Source: Chitinophaga pinensis (GTDB taxonomy: Bacteria; Bacteroidota; Bacteroidia; 2-12-FULL-35-15). From it: 59,340 bases of DNA. The translations under genes and the position numbers were made by a program. The notes beneath the pieces were generated by a model, which worked only from the letters and a program-made list of their open reading frames with translations, ran no database searches and was not told where the DNA came from. Shown here in pieces: positions 16,697-24,909 of the stretch. Location of the stretch: NCBI GenBank assembly GCA_945879015.1, contig CAMCUO010000011.1, positions 1 through 59,340 of the forward strand, given 5' to 3'. Within the stretch, counting starts at the first letter, position 1. Each line of letters begins with the position of its first letter.

Positions 16697-19537
16697 CTAA
16701 TGAGCCTCCAACCAATTTTTTCCAACTCCCATCCCTACTTCCATCGGAACAGTTAACGATGGAATTGCATTTTTCATTCTGTTTTCTATAATTGGTTTTA
16801 CTATTTCCAACTCCGATTTCAACACATCAAAAACTAATTCGTCATGTACTTGCAAAAGCATTTTTGATTTAATTCCTTTATCGATAAAATCTTTGTGAAT
16901 ATTAATCATTGCAATTTTCAACATGTCAGCAGCACTACCTTGAATAGGTGAATTGATTGCATTTCGCTCCGCATACCCTCTGACCGTATGATTGCTTGAA
17001 TTGATATCACGCAAATACCTTCTTCTTCCCATAATTGTTTCTACATAACCTTTTTCGCGTGCTTGCTCAATACTTTCATCCATGTATGCTTTTATGCGAG
17101 GATATTTTTCAAAATAATTTTCAATAATTGCTGCCGCTTCTTTTCGAGGAATATTTAATCTCTCAGATAAGCCAAAAGCAGAAATTCCATAGATGATTCC
17201 AAAGTTTACCATCTTAGCATTTCTTCGCATATCAGAAGTTACTTCTTCTAAAGAAACGTTATACACTTTTGCTGCAGTAGCTTTGTGGATATCTTGTCCA
17301 GATTGAAAAGCATCAATCATTCCTTGATCTCCACTCAACTCTGCAATCACTCTTAATTCTATTTGCGAATAATCTGCTGATAATAAAACATGGTTTTCAT
17401 CACGTGCAACAAATGCTTTTCTTATTTCTCTTCCACGCTCTGTGCGAATAGGAATATTTTGAAGATTTGGATTATCTGAACTCAATCTGCCAGTAACGGC
17501 TACAACTTGGTTGTAAGATGTATGAATTCTTTTGGTATTTGGATTTACTAATTCTGGTAAAGTATCTACATAAGTATTTTTCAATTTCACCAATTCGCGA
17601 TGGTCTAAAATCTTTCCAACTATTTCATGCTTCCCAACTAATTTTGATAATACATCTTCACCAGTAGCGTACTGACCCGTTTTTGTTTTTTTCGGCTTTT
17701 CAGTTATTTGTAATACTTCAAATAAAACTTCTCCCACTTGTTTTGGAGAAGAAACATTAAAAGATTTTCCTGCTAATTGCTGAATTTCATTTTCCACTTT
17801 TAAAATATCTTTTTCTAGTTCGCCTGATATTTCTCTTAATGCATTTTTGTCTAATGCAATACCTTCTGCTTCCATAGCAGCCAGTACAGGAATAAGCGGA
17901 ATTTCAATTTCTTCAAATAATTTTTTTGTCGCAGGAGTATTTAACATTCCTTCAAACAAATTTTTTAATTGAAGTGTTATGTCAGCATCTTCAGCAGCAT
18001 ATTCTGTAATAATTTCAACAGGAACCTGGCGCATACTAATTTGTCCTTTCCCCTTTTTACCAATAAGCGTTTCAATAGAAACAGGAGAATAATTCAAATA
18101 TGTTTCTGCAAGCACATTCATATTGTGGCGCATTTCCGGCTGAATCAAGAAATGTGCAACCATCGTATCAAATAATTTTCCTTTCAGATGAATGTTATAT
18201 TTCTTCATAACCAAAAGATCGTATTTAATATTCTGTCCGATTAAAGTAATTTTTTCGTTTTCGAAAACAGTTTTAAATTCGTCTACAATTTCTTGAGTTT
18301 CTTTTTGATTTTCAGGCGTTGGAATATAATAAGCTTCTGAATTTTTGAACGCGAATGACATCCCAACCAAATCAGCTGTATGAGGATCTAATCCTGTAGT
18401 TTCAGTATCAAAACAAACTTCGGATTGTGAATTAAGTTCCAATATCAACTTTGCTCTTTTTTCTTTTGTATCAACCAGATGGTAAGTGTGAGCAACTTCG
18501 GCAATGTTTTTGTAAACTTTCGGAGCTTCATTTTCTTTAACTTCAACCAACACTTCTGTTTCCGTTTCGGTTGCCGCACCAAACATATCTATTTGATCAG
18601 GGTTAACTTTTTTTGCTTTTGGCGCGGCTGCTTTTGCTTCAACAGGAGCAGAAATATTTTCTCCTAATATTTGTTCAGCCAATCTTCTGAATTCTAATTC
18701 GGCAAACAATTCTCTTAACACCTCTCTATTGGGCTCTTCAATCTCCAATGCTTTTTCATCTAACTCAACAGGAACATCACAAATAATTGTAGCTAACCAT
18801 TTCGATTGAATTGCTTTTTCTTTATTCTGCTCTACTTTTTCTTTTAGCTTTCCTTTTAATTTATCTGTATTCACTAATAAGTTTTCAATAGTTCCAAAAT
18901 CTTTCACCAACTGAATAGCGGTCTTCTCACCTACTCCTGGAATTCCGGGAATGTTATCTACTTTATCTCCCATCAATCCTAAAATATCAATCAACTGATC
19001 CACATTTAGAATGTCCCATTTTTTACAAACTTCTGCAATGCCCATTATTTCTGAACCATTTCCTAGTCGCGCAGGTTTGTAAATAAAAATATTTTCAGAA
19101 ACTAATTGACCATAATCTTTATCTGGAGTCATCATATAAGTAGTGAATCCTTTTGTCTCGGCCATTTTAGCAAGTGTACCAATTACATCGTCTGCTTCGT
19201 AACCAGGTTTACCAATTACAGGAATATTAAATCCTTCAATTACTTTAATAATATATGGAATTGCCAAACGTAAATCCTCAGGCATTTCTTCACGATTGGC
19301 TTTGTATTCTGCAAATTCAATATGACGAACAGTAGGTTCTGGCGCATCAAATACAACTGCTATATGTGTTGGTTTTTCTTTCTTTAATACTTCCATTAAT
19401 GTATTTGTAAAACCTAATACAGCTGAGGTATTTAATCCTTTTGAATTAATTCTATGATTGTTTGCAAAAGCAAAATAAGCACGATAAATAAGTGCAAAAG
19501 CGTCAAGCAAAAAAAGTTTTTTATTGTTATCCGACAT
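16697..19537 (-). CDS. polA: DNA polymerase I
   Basis: A 946-residue full-length Pol I for Okazaki-fragment processing and repair. The N-terminal 5'-3' exonuclease starts at DAFALIYRAYFAF and includes GYEADDVIGTLA and the helix-hairpin-helix IPGIPGVGEKTA. The 3'-5' exonuclease has FDTETTGLD and YAAEDAD, so proofreading residues are present. The polymerase domain has ADYSQIELRVIAELSGD, RRNAKMVNFGIIYG and VHDELVFDV. A linker of about 50 residues rich in A, E and K joins the first two domains. Confidence 0.98.
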   Translation of the reverse strand: MSDNNKKLFLLDAFALIYRAYFAFANNHRINSKGLNTSAVLGFTNTLMEVLKKEKPTHIAVVFDAPEPTVRHIEFAEYKANREEMPEDLRLAIPYIIKVIEGFNIPVIGKPGYEADDVIGTLAKMAETKGFTTYMMTPDKDYGQLVSENIFIYKPARLGNGSEIMGIAEVCKKWDILNVDQLIDILGLMGDKVDNIPGIPGVGEKTAIQLVKDFGTIENLLVNTDKLKGKLKEKVEQNKEKAIQSKWLATIICDVPVELDEKALEIEEPNREVLRELFAELEFRRLAEQILGENISAPVEAKAAAPKAKKVNPDQIDMFGAATETETEVLVEVKENEAPKVYKNIAEVAHTYHLVDTKEKRAKLILELNSQSEVCFDTETTGLDPHTADLVGMSFAFKNSEAYYIPTPENQKETQEIVDEFKTVFENEKITLIGQNIKYDLLVMKKYNIHLKGKLFDTMVAHFLIQPEMRHNMNVLAETYLNYSPVSIETLIGKKGKGQISMRQVPVEIITEYAAEDADITLQLKNLFEGMLNTPATKKLFEEIEIPLIPVLAAMEAEGIALDKNALREISGELEKDILKVENEIQQLAGKSFNVSSPKQVGEVLFEVLQITEKPKKTKTGQYATGEDVLSKLVGKHEIVGKILDHRELVKLKNTYVDTLPELVNPNTKRIHTSYNQVVAVTGRLSSDNPNLQNIPIRTERGREIRKAFVARDENHVLLSADYSQIELRVIAELSGDQGMIDAFQSGQDIHKATAAKVYNVSLEEVTSDMRRNAKMVNFGIIYGISAFGLSERLNIPRKEAAAIIENYFEKYPRIKAYMDESIEQAREKGYVETIMGRRRYLRDINSSNHTVRGYAERNAINSPIQGSAADMLKIAMINIHKDFIDKGIKSKMLLQVHDELVFDVLKSELEIVKPIIENRMKNAIPSLTVPMEVGMGVGKNWLEAH

Positions 19538-19616
19538 GGTAAAGATTGAGTTAGAATATGGTATAAAAATAACCCAAATTACTTAGTTATTATGTAGTGT
19601 TTATAAGTATTTCGGA

Positions 19617-19650
19617 AATAAAAAACCCAGAGGTTTATGTCTGGGTTTAT
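19617..19650 (-). terminator. Terminator of the secreted 188-residue protein gene
   Basis: AAACCCAGA (19623-19631) pairs with TCTGGGTTT (19640-19648). On the minus strand the stem is followed by a run of six Ts, directly after the gene ending at 19671. Confidence 0.85.
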
Positions 19651-19670
19651 AAAATTTACAGATTGAATGT

Positions 19671-20237
19671 TTAGTTGGATGCTGACTTATTATAAGCGTT
19701 AAACAACTCTACAATATTTTCGTATTCATATTTTTTATCTGCTAAAGCTTTAACAATCTCAACGTTATCCGACATTGCTTCTTCAACTTGCTTTTTGAAT
19801 TTTCCTGATTTTATTTTTACAAATTCTCCAGCCAACTTCTCCATGTAATAATCCGATTTCACTTTGATATCGTTCATTTGATACACTTCTATTTGTGCTT
19901 CGTAAAGGCTAACTGAACCTTTAGACAAACGTTTAACAAAAACTTGTTCGCCATCTATATTAAGAGAAACAAAGGTAATTCCGTCTACACAATACTCCTT
20001 AATTTTTGTAGGATTGAAGGTTTTGATTTCGGAGCCATCTTTTTTGCGATAAGCGGCTTTAGCAAAATTATCGAAGTCTCGCTTAGAGTTCTTTTTTATC
20101 TCACCTTTTAAAGTATCCCCAGTAAGTGTAATCACATAGCCAGGAAAATATTTCGCTTGGGCAAATGTGTTTTTGTTAAAAGCTATAACCATAGCCACCA
20201 CAACTATAGAAATAGAGAAAATCTTTTTTATTTTCAT
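19671..20237 (-). CDS. Secreted protein of unknown function
   Basis: A 188-residue protein with a clear signal peptide (KIKKIFSISIVVVAMVIAF, cut near AQA). The mature part begins YFPGYVITLTGDTLKGEI, a pattern seen in many small exported Bacteroidota proteins, and is rich in lysine with a helical C-terminus. I do not recognise a named domain. The start was placed at the ATG at 20237 rather than 46 codons upstream, because only this one exposes the signal peptide. Its own terminator follows. Confidence 0.8.
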   Translation of the reverse strand: MKIKKIFSISIVVVAMVIAFNKNTFAQAKYFPGYVITLTGDTLKGEIKKNSKRDFDNFAKAAYRKKDGSEIKTFNPTKIKEYCVDGITFVSLNIDGEQVFVKRLSKGSVSLYEAQIEVYQMNDIKVKSDYYMEKLAGEFVKIKSGKFKKQVEEAMSDNVEIVKALADKKYEYENIVELFNAYNKSASN

Positions 20238-20445
20238 GAAAAGAATTAAAAAATTAATTATCCTGTTTTTTAGCAAGGACAAAATAAGAAGAAAATCCAT
20301 ACTGCAACCACATCTCGTTAAAAACTTTTGAGGATTGTTAACAACTTGTTTGTTCATAAGAAGGCCACAGAACAAGGATTTATTGGCTATTTGATATTTT
20401 TATTTAATAAAACAAGCGGTTCTTATTGATGTCAGTGCAATTTTG

Positions 20446-20453
20446 TAAATTTG
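20446..20453 (+). promoter_or_regulatory. -7 promoter box for the L,D-transpeptidase
   Basis: TAAATTTG lies 14 bp before the TTG at 20468 and downstream of the alternative ATG at 20429. A TTG at 20426-20428 could be the -33 element with a 17-bp spacer. This favours the TTG start. Confidence 0.6.
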
Positions 20454-20467
20454 ACAAAAATTCAACC

Positions 20468-22255
20468 TTGAATTCGTATCGCTTATTACTCCTTGTTTTT
20501 TCTGCTACAATCATAGTTGGTTGCAATAAATGTTCTAATGATAAACCAGAAGAAATTGTATTAGTTGAAAAACCAGAAATGGTAAACGAAGAAGTTGCAA
20601 AACTAATTACAAAAAGTTTAGCCAACGTTGATACCTCCACAATTCTTATAATTGAAAAAGATAGTTTATTTGCTACTCAGTTTGTTTCCGATTTTTATTC
20701 TCAAAGAAAATTTGAAGTTGCATTTATAGATAAAGGTGTTTTAACAAAACAAGGCGATACCATTTTCAACATTCTCAAAAATGCAGAGGTGTATGGATTG
20801 ATTCCAGAAGATTATCATTTTTCTAAAATTGATGAGCTAATAAAAAATGCAAAAGACAGTGCAACACAAAAATTTGATGCAGCAAAACTTTCCAATGCGG
20901 ATCTTTTATTAACCGATGCCTTCTTTACAATGGCCGTGCACATTAACAAAGGGCGATTAAATGCAGATAGTTTAACCATTGAATGGAAAGCAAAACAAGT
21001 TGCTACTAACTTAGTAGATATCTTAAATAAAATTCTTCCTAAAAACACTATTCGTGCAGCTCTTGATTCATTAGAACCACAAAATGAATATTACAAAGGA
21101 CTCAAACTTGCTTTGAAAAACTTGCAATACGAATTTAAAGATGTGTATTGGGATAGTATTAAAGACAGAAATTCAGATTCAACCACATTTATGGCAAGAG
21201 TGAAAGATCGACTCATAAAAAGTCATGATTACGTGGATGATTTTACAAACTCAGATTCTATCATATTATACAAATCCGCGAAAGATAAACAGAGTTTTGT
21301 GCTCACAGAAATACTAAAGGATTCAATTAAATTAGTAAAGGCAATTAAAAATTTTCAGTGTAAAAACAATTTAACGGAAGATGGGAAAATTGGCAAACTT
21401 ACTTTCAAAGCATTACAGCGAACCAAACAAGACTATATCAATCAAATTGCTCTAAACATGGAGCGTTGGCGCTGGTCGAGAGTTCCTATCGAAAAACAAT
21501 ATGTTTGGGTTAACATTCCAAAGTATGAAATGAAAGTGATTGAAGAAGATACTTTGGTAATGAAATCACGCGTAATCATAGGTGCTCCAGATCATCAAAC
21601 ACCTTTATTAAAAAGCACGATTCGTTATTTTTTAATCTATCCTTATTGGACTGTTCCATTCAGCATTGCGACAAAAGAAATTTTACCGATTTTGAAAAGA
21701 GATACTTCTTATTTGAGAAGAAAAAATTTCCAAGTATTAGATGGAAATAATCAAGTGGTTGATCATTCAAATATTAAATGGAAAAAATATACAAAAACAT
21801 ATTTTCCATGGCGTTTACGTCAAAATATGGGAGAAGATAATTCACTAGGAATTTTAAAGTTCAATTTCGAAAACAAATATGGCGTTTACATGCACGATAC
21901 AGATAGTCGAAGATTATTCAACCGTGAAATGCGTGCAATGAGTCATGGTTGCTGCCGTTTAGAGAAATTCATGGACTTTGCAAAATTTCTCATCCGTGAT
22001 GATAGCGTAAAATATCCTGTTGATTCGCTATATGCGGACACAGCAAAATCTGTACAGAAATATGTCTACTTAAAAAAACCAATTGTATTGTATATAACTT
22101 ATTTCACAGCAGAAACAGACGACTATTGCGAATTAAAATATTTTATAGATGTTTATAAAAGAGATGAAAAAATGATGCGTGCGCTGAGAAGAGGGAGAAA
22201 AAACATTCTTATTAAAAACACTAAAACTAACACAGAAGTAATTAAGTCCGATTAA
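20468..22255 (+). CDS. Lipoprotein L,D-transpeptidase (YcbB/LdtD-like)
   Basis: An enzyme of about 595 residues that forms 3-3 crosslinks or attaches proteins in peptidoglycan. Starting at TTG 20468 gives a lipoprotein signal with lipobox IVGC; an ATG at 20429 would add 13 residues but overlaps the promoter box. The large N-terminal scaffold domain is followed by a peptidoglycan-binding repeat (KAIKNFQCKNNLTEDGKIG) and a YkuD catalytic domain with YMHDTDSRRLF and SHGCCRLE, where the first cysteine of SHGCCR is the nucleophile. It ends in a basic tail. Confidence 0.9.
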   Translation: MNSYRLLLLVFSATIIVGCNKCSNDKPEEIVLVEKPEMVNEEVAKLITKSLANVDTSTILIIEKDSLFATQFVSDFYSQRKFEVAFIDKGVLTKQGDTIFNILKNAEVYGLIPEDYHFSKIDELIKNAKDSATQKFDAAKLSNADLLLTDAFFTMAVHINKGRLNADSLTIEWKAKQVATNLVDILNKILPKNTIRAALDSLEPQNEYYKGLKLALKNLQYEFKDVYWDSIKDRNSDSTTFMARVKDRLIKSHDYVDDFTNSDSIILYKSAKDKQSFVLTEILKDSIKLVKAIKNFQCKNNLTEDGKIGKLTFKALQRTKQDYINQIALNMERWRWSRVPIEKQYVWVNIPKYEMKVIEEDTLVMKSRVIIGAPDHQTPLLKSTIRYFLIYPYWTVPFSIATKEILPILKRDTSYLRRKNFQVLDGNNQVVDHSNIKWKKYTKTYFPWRLRQNMGEDNSLGILKFNFENKYGVYMHDTDSRRLFNREMRAMSHGCCRLEKFMDFAKFLIRDDSVKYPVDSLYADTAKSVQKYVYLKKPIVLYITYFTAETDDYCELKYFIDVYKRDEKMMRALRRGRKNILIKNTKTNTEVIKSD

Positions 22256-22274
22256 GAGACAAATCCGAGTTTCT

Positions 22275-22300
22275 CCATCACAACCCCGAAGGGGTTGAAT
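22275..22300. repeat. REP-like palindrome, left of the tyrosine transposase
   Basis: AACCCCGAAGGGGTT forms a hairpin and is the same type of palindrome as the AACCCCTTCAGGGTT units right of the transposase gene. It lies about 20 bp from the gene's stop codon. Confidence 0.7.
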
Positions 22301-22311
22301 CCCGGCAAACT

Positions 22312-22758
22312 CTATAACAAGTACTTCTCCTCAAATGCAATCTCGTGCTCATTAAGTAACTCGATATACTCTTCTCGGAATGTTTTCTTACGATGATGCT
22401 CTTCTTGATTCTTAATATAATTTATCAGAATATCTTTTTCTCTCATCGAATAAGTAAAAGCACCATAGCCTTCTTGCCAACTTGAGAACCCTTGAAATAA
22501 ATTTTTCTCCTTAATATATTTTGCAGTTGAGACTTTGATATCCTTTACCAAATCTGATAATGAAACACTTGGATGAATGTGAGTGAGAATGTGTATGTGG
22601 TCTTCAACCCCATTTATTCTATACGGATGACATTTTTTGTTTTCTAAAAGACCAACGATATAGCCATAAAGCTCATCACGGGTTTCTTTGGTCATTACGC
22701 GTTCTCTTCTTTTTGTGCTAAAGACTATTTGATAGATGATTTGTGTGTACGTGCTCAT
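22312..22758 (-). mobile_element. REP-associated tyrosine transposase (IS200-like TnpA)
   Basis: A 148-residue Y1 HUH transposase. The metal-binding HUH motif is H54-I-H56 (VEDHIHILTHIH) and the catalytic tyrosine is Y114 in INYIKNQEEHH; the WQEGYGAFTYS segment is also conserved in the family. There is no TnpB partner. Instead the gene is bracketed by short palindromes (left at 22275-22300, right at 22761-22927), as for RAYT proteins that mobilise REP elements. All catalytic residues appear intact. Confidence 0.9.
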
Positions 22759-22760
22759 AA

Positions 22761-22927
22761 TCGAATTGAACCCCTTCAGGGTTCTGGTTGTGCCTAAGCA
22801 TTTCTTTCCTCAGCATTTCATACTGGGTTACTCGAATTGAACCCTTTCAGGGTTCTGATTGTGCCTCAGCATTTCTTTCCTCAGCATTTCATGCTGGGTT
22901 ACTCGAATTGAACCCCTTCAGGGTTAT
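22761..22927. repeat. Tandem 71-bp REP units right of the tyrosine transposase
   Basis: Units begin at 22761, 22832 and 22903 (the third is partial), giving a 71-bp period. Each starts with CGAATTGAACC and contains two hairpins: AACCC-CTTCA-GGGTT, and CAGCATTTCATGCTG (one unit has a degenerate ATACTG arm). They lie head to head with the transposase start, 2-3 bp upstream of it, so they probably also contain its promoter. Not a CRISPR: no unique spacers. Confidence 0.85.
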
Positions 22928-22952
22928 TGTTAAATGGTCTATGTTAATTTCA

Positions 22953-24155
22953 TTAATACAAAAATTTATTATACGGATATCTTTTCTGATGCAAATCCTT
23001 CACTTTATCGTAAAGGACTTTTTTAAACTCATCTATGTTTTCTTTTTTAACTGCAGAGATAAACAAACATTCATTATGCAATTTATTCATCCAGGTTTTT
23101 TTCAGATCATCCAGGCTCAAATTCTTTTTAGTGCTTTCGGTTAAATCATCTTCTTCTTTTTGTTCGAAAACAAAAGCATCAATTTTGTTGAATACTAACA
23201 GTACTGGTTTGTCGCCAGCACCAATATCAGTAAGCGTTTGGTTCACTACATTTAATTGGTCTTCAAACCCAGAATGAGAAATATCTACCACATGAATTAG
23301 AATATCTGCTTCACGCACTTCATCCAAAGTAGATTTAAATGATTCAACCAAAGTGGTTGGCAATTTTCGAATAAATCCTACAGTATCTGATAATAAAAAA
23401 GGAAGATTTTCTATCACTACTTTTCTTACTGTAGTATCCAATGTTGCAAACAATTTATTTTCTGCAAACACTTCACTTTTACTCAACATATTCATTATTG
23501 TAGATTTACCAACGTTGGTATAACCCACCAAAGCGACACGAATCATTTCGCCACGATTTTTACGCTGGGTTTCCATTTGTCGATCAATCACTTTTAACCG
23601 TTCTTTTAATAAAGCAATTCTATCTCGCACAATTCGTCTATCGGTTTCAATCTCCGTTTCCCCTGCTCCTTTCATACCAATACCACCTTTGATACGATCC
23701 AAGTGATCCCACATTTTTGTTAGTCGCGGTAATAAATAAATGGATTGTGCCAATTCAACTTGTGTTTTTGCGTGTGCTGTTCGTGCACGAGTCGCAAAAA
23801 TATCGAGGATTAATCGGGTTCGATCAACTACTTTTACTTTTATTTCTTTTTCGGCATTGACTTCCTTTTCGAGGTTCCGCTGTTGTGCTGGAGAAAGTTC
23901 ATCGTCAAAAATTACAATATCAACACTATTCTCTGAAACATACTTTTTAATTTCATTCAACTTTCCAATACCAATAAATGTACTGGCATCAGGATGAACT
24001 AAACGCTGAGTATAACGTTTTAAAACTTTTGCACCAGCAGTATCCGCTAAAAACTCGAGTTCATCCAAATATTCTTTAGCAGTCTCTTCATCCTGACTCT
24101 TATTAATCAATCCAACTATAACAGCAGTCTCCTGCTTCTTCCCTGTCTCGTGCAT
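22953..24155 (-). CDS. hflX: GTPase HflX
   Basis: A 400-residue ribosome-associated GTPase that splits stalled or stressed ribosomes. The N-terminal HflX domain (HPDASTFIGIGKLNEIKKYV, FDDELSPAQQRNLEKE) is followed by a coiled stretch (RIALLKERLKVIDRQMETQ) and the G domain with GYTNVGKST, DTVGF and NKID. The C-terminus ends in a short KRYPYNKFLY tail. Transcribed in the same direction as the membrane cytochrome gene upstream, with a 29-bp gap. Confidence 0.96.
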   Translation of the reverse strand: MHETGKKQETAVIVGLINKSQDEETAKEYLDELEFLADTAGAKVLKRYTQRLVHPDASTFIGIGKLNEIKKYVSENSVDIVIFDDELSPAQQRNLEKEVNAEKEIKVKVVDRTRLILDIFATRARTAHAKTQVELAQSIYLLPRLTKMWDHLDRIKGGIGMKGAGETEIETDRRIVRDRIALLKERLKVIDRQMETQRKNRGEMIRVALVGYTNVGKSTIMNMLSKSEVFAENKLFATLDTTVRKVVIENLPFLLSDTVGFIRKLPTTLVESFKSTLDEVREADILIHVVDISHSGFEDQLNVVNQTLTDIGAGDKPVLLVFNKIDAFVFEQKEEDDLTESTKKNLSLDDLKKTWMNKLHNECLFISAVKKENIDEFKKVLYDKVKDLHQKRYPYNKFLY

Positions 24156-24184
24156 TCTTTATAATTTATGAAAAACTCAAGAAA

Positions 24185-24796
24185 TTATTTCTTAAGTGTT
24201 TCAGTATATTCCGCAACTGCTTTTATTTGTTCTTCATTCAATATCTCAGAAAATGGAGCCATCGCATTTTTTCCGTTTTTGATAATTTCAATTCGTGCAT
24301 TCAAATCCATAGTGGAAATTGACAAATCTTTTGCTCCTAACAAATTTAATTTTCCATCTTCACCGTGACATTTTTCACAACTTGCAATATAAAGTTCTTG
24401 TCCGTTTACATTACTTTCTGTAATACCTTCCATACTTTTTGACTTCTGCTTCTTACTCATCTCAGCCATGCCATACGCTCCAATAATCAATAGCAATGAA
24501 GCAACAGCCAACATTTTGTTTTTCTTTTTAAATCCGATTACAGCTAATGGAATAGAAAGTAATACTGCTACAATTTTTATTATGAGTAATGATTTAATCT
24601 CTGGAAGTTGAATCATCATATAAATTCCTGTTCCTAAAAACAAAAAACTAATAATCATTTCAGGAACTTTAAATCCTTTTGAAAATTTTGCTAGCGCTTC
24701 GTCTTTATTCATCAACAACAAAATTGTTTTGATTAAATAAATCGCTAAGAATAAAATAACTGTTAGTAAGTGTGTGTGGCGAATTCCTGTTTCCAT
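24185..24796 (-). CDS. Membrane-anchored cytochrome c with SirB-like N-terminus
   Basis: A 203-residue protein. Residues 1-118 form about four TM helices (ILFLAIYLIKTILLL, MIISFLFLGTGIYMM, IIKIVAVLLSIPLAV, MLAVASLLLIIGAYG) resembling the SirB family. The C-terminal domain is a mono-heme cytochrome c with the heme-binding motif CEKCH and a possible axial methionine in NAMAPFSEIL. The heme domain should face the periplasm. Its redox partner is unknown. Confidence 0.82.
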   Translation of the reverse strand: METGIRHTHLLTVILFLAIYLIKTILLLMNKDEALAKFSKGFKVPEMIISFLFLGTGIYMMIQLPEIKSLLIIKIVAVLLSIPLAVIGFKKKNKMLAVASLLLIIGAYGMAEMSKKQKSKSMEGITESNVNGQELYIASCEKCHGEDGKLNLLGAKDLSISTMDLNARIEIIKNGKNAMAPFSEILNEEQIKAVAEYTETLKK

Positions 24797-24817
24797 TTGG
24801 CTATGTTTTTATCAACT

Positions 24818-24825
24818 CAAAAGTA
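24818..24825 (-). promoter_or_regulatory. -7 promoter box for the cytochrome gene
   Basis: TACTTTTG on the minus strand, 21 bp before the ATG at 24796, probably drives the cytochrome c and hflX genes. Confidence 0.5.
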
Positions 24826-24884
24826 CTAAAAATCTACTGATTTTGCCGTTCATATAATTTTAAAGAAAAATCAGTATAAAATGC

Positions 24885-24892
24885 TATTTTTG
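24885..24892 (+). promoter_or_regulatory. -7 promoter box for the large amidohydrolase
   Basis: TATTTTTG matches TAnnTTTG and lies 17 bp before the ATG at 24910. Confidence 0.55.
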
Positions 24893-24909
24893 TTTAGAAC
24901 AATACTGAT

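Noticed and set aside
22761..22927. Possible CRISPR array
   Set aside because: The units are contiguous 71-bp tandem copies without unique spacers and no cas gene is present.
22788..23144. 118-codon plus-strand frame between the transposase and hflX
   Set aside because: It is made of the 71-bp REP units and the antisense of the hflX 3' end.
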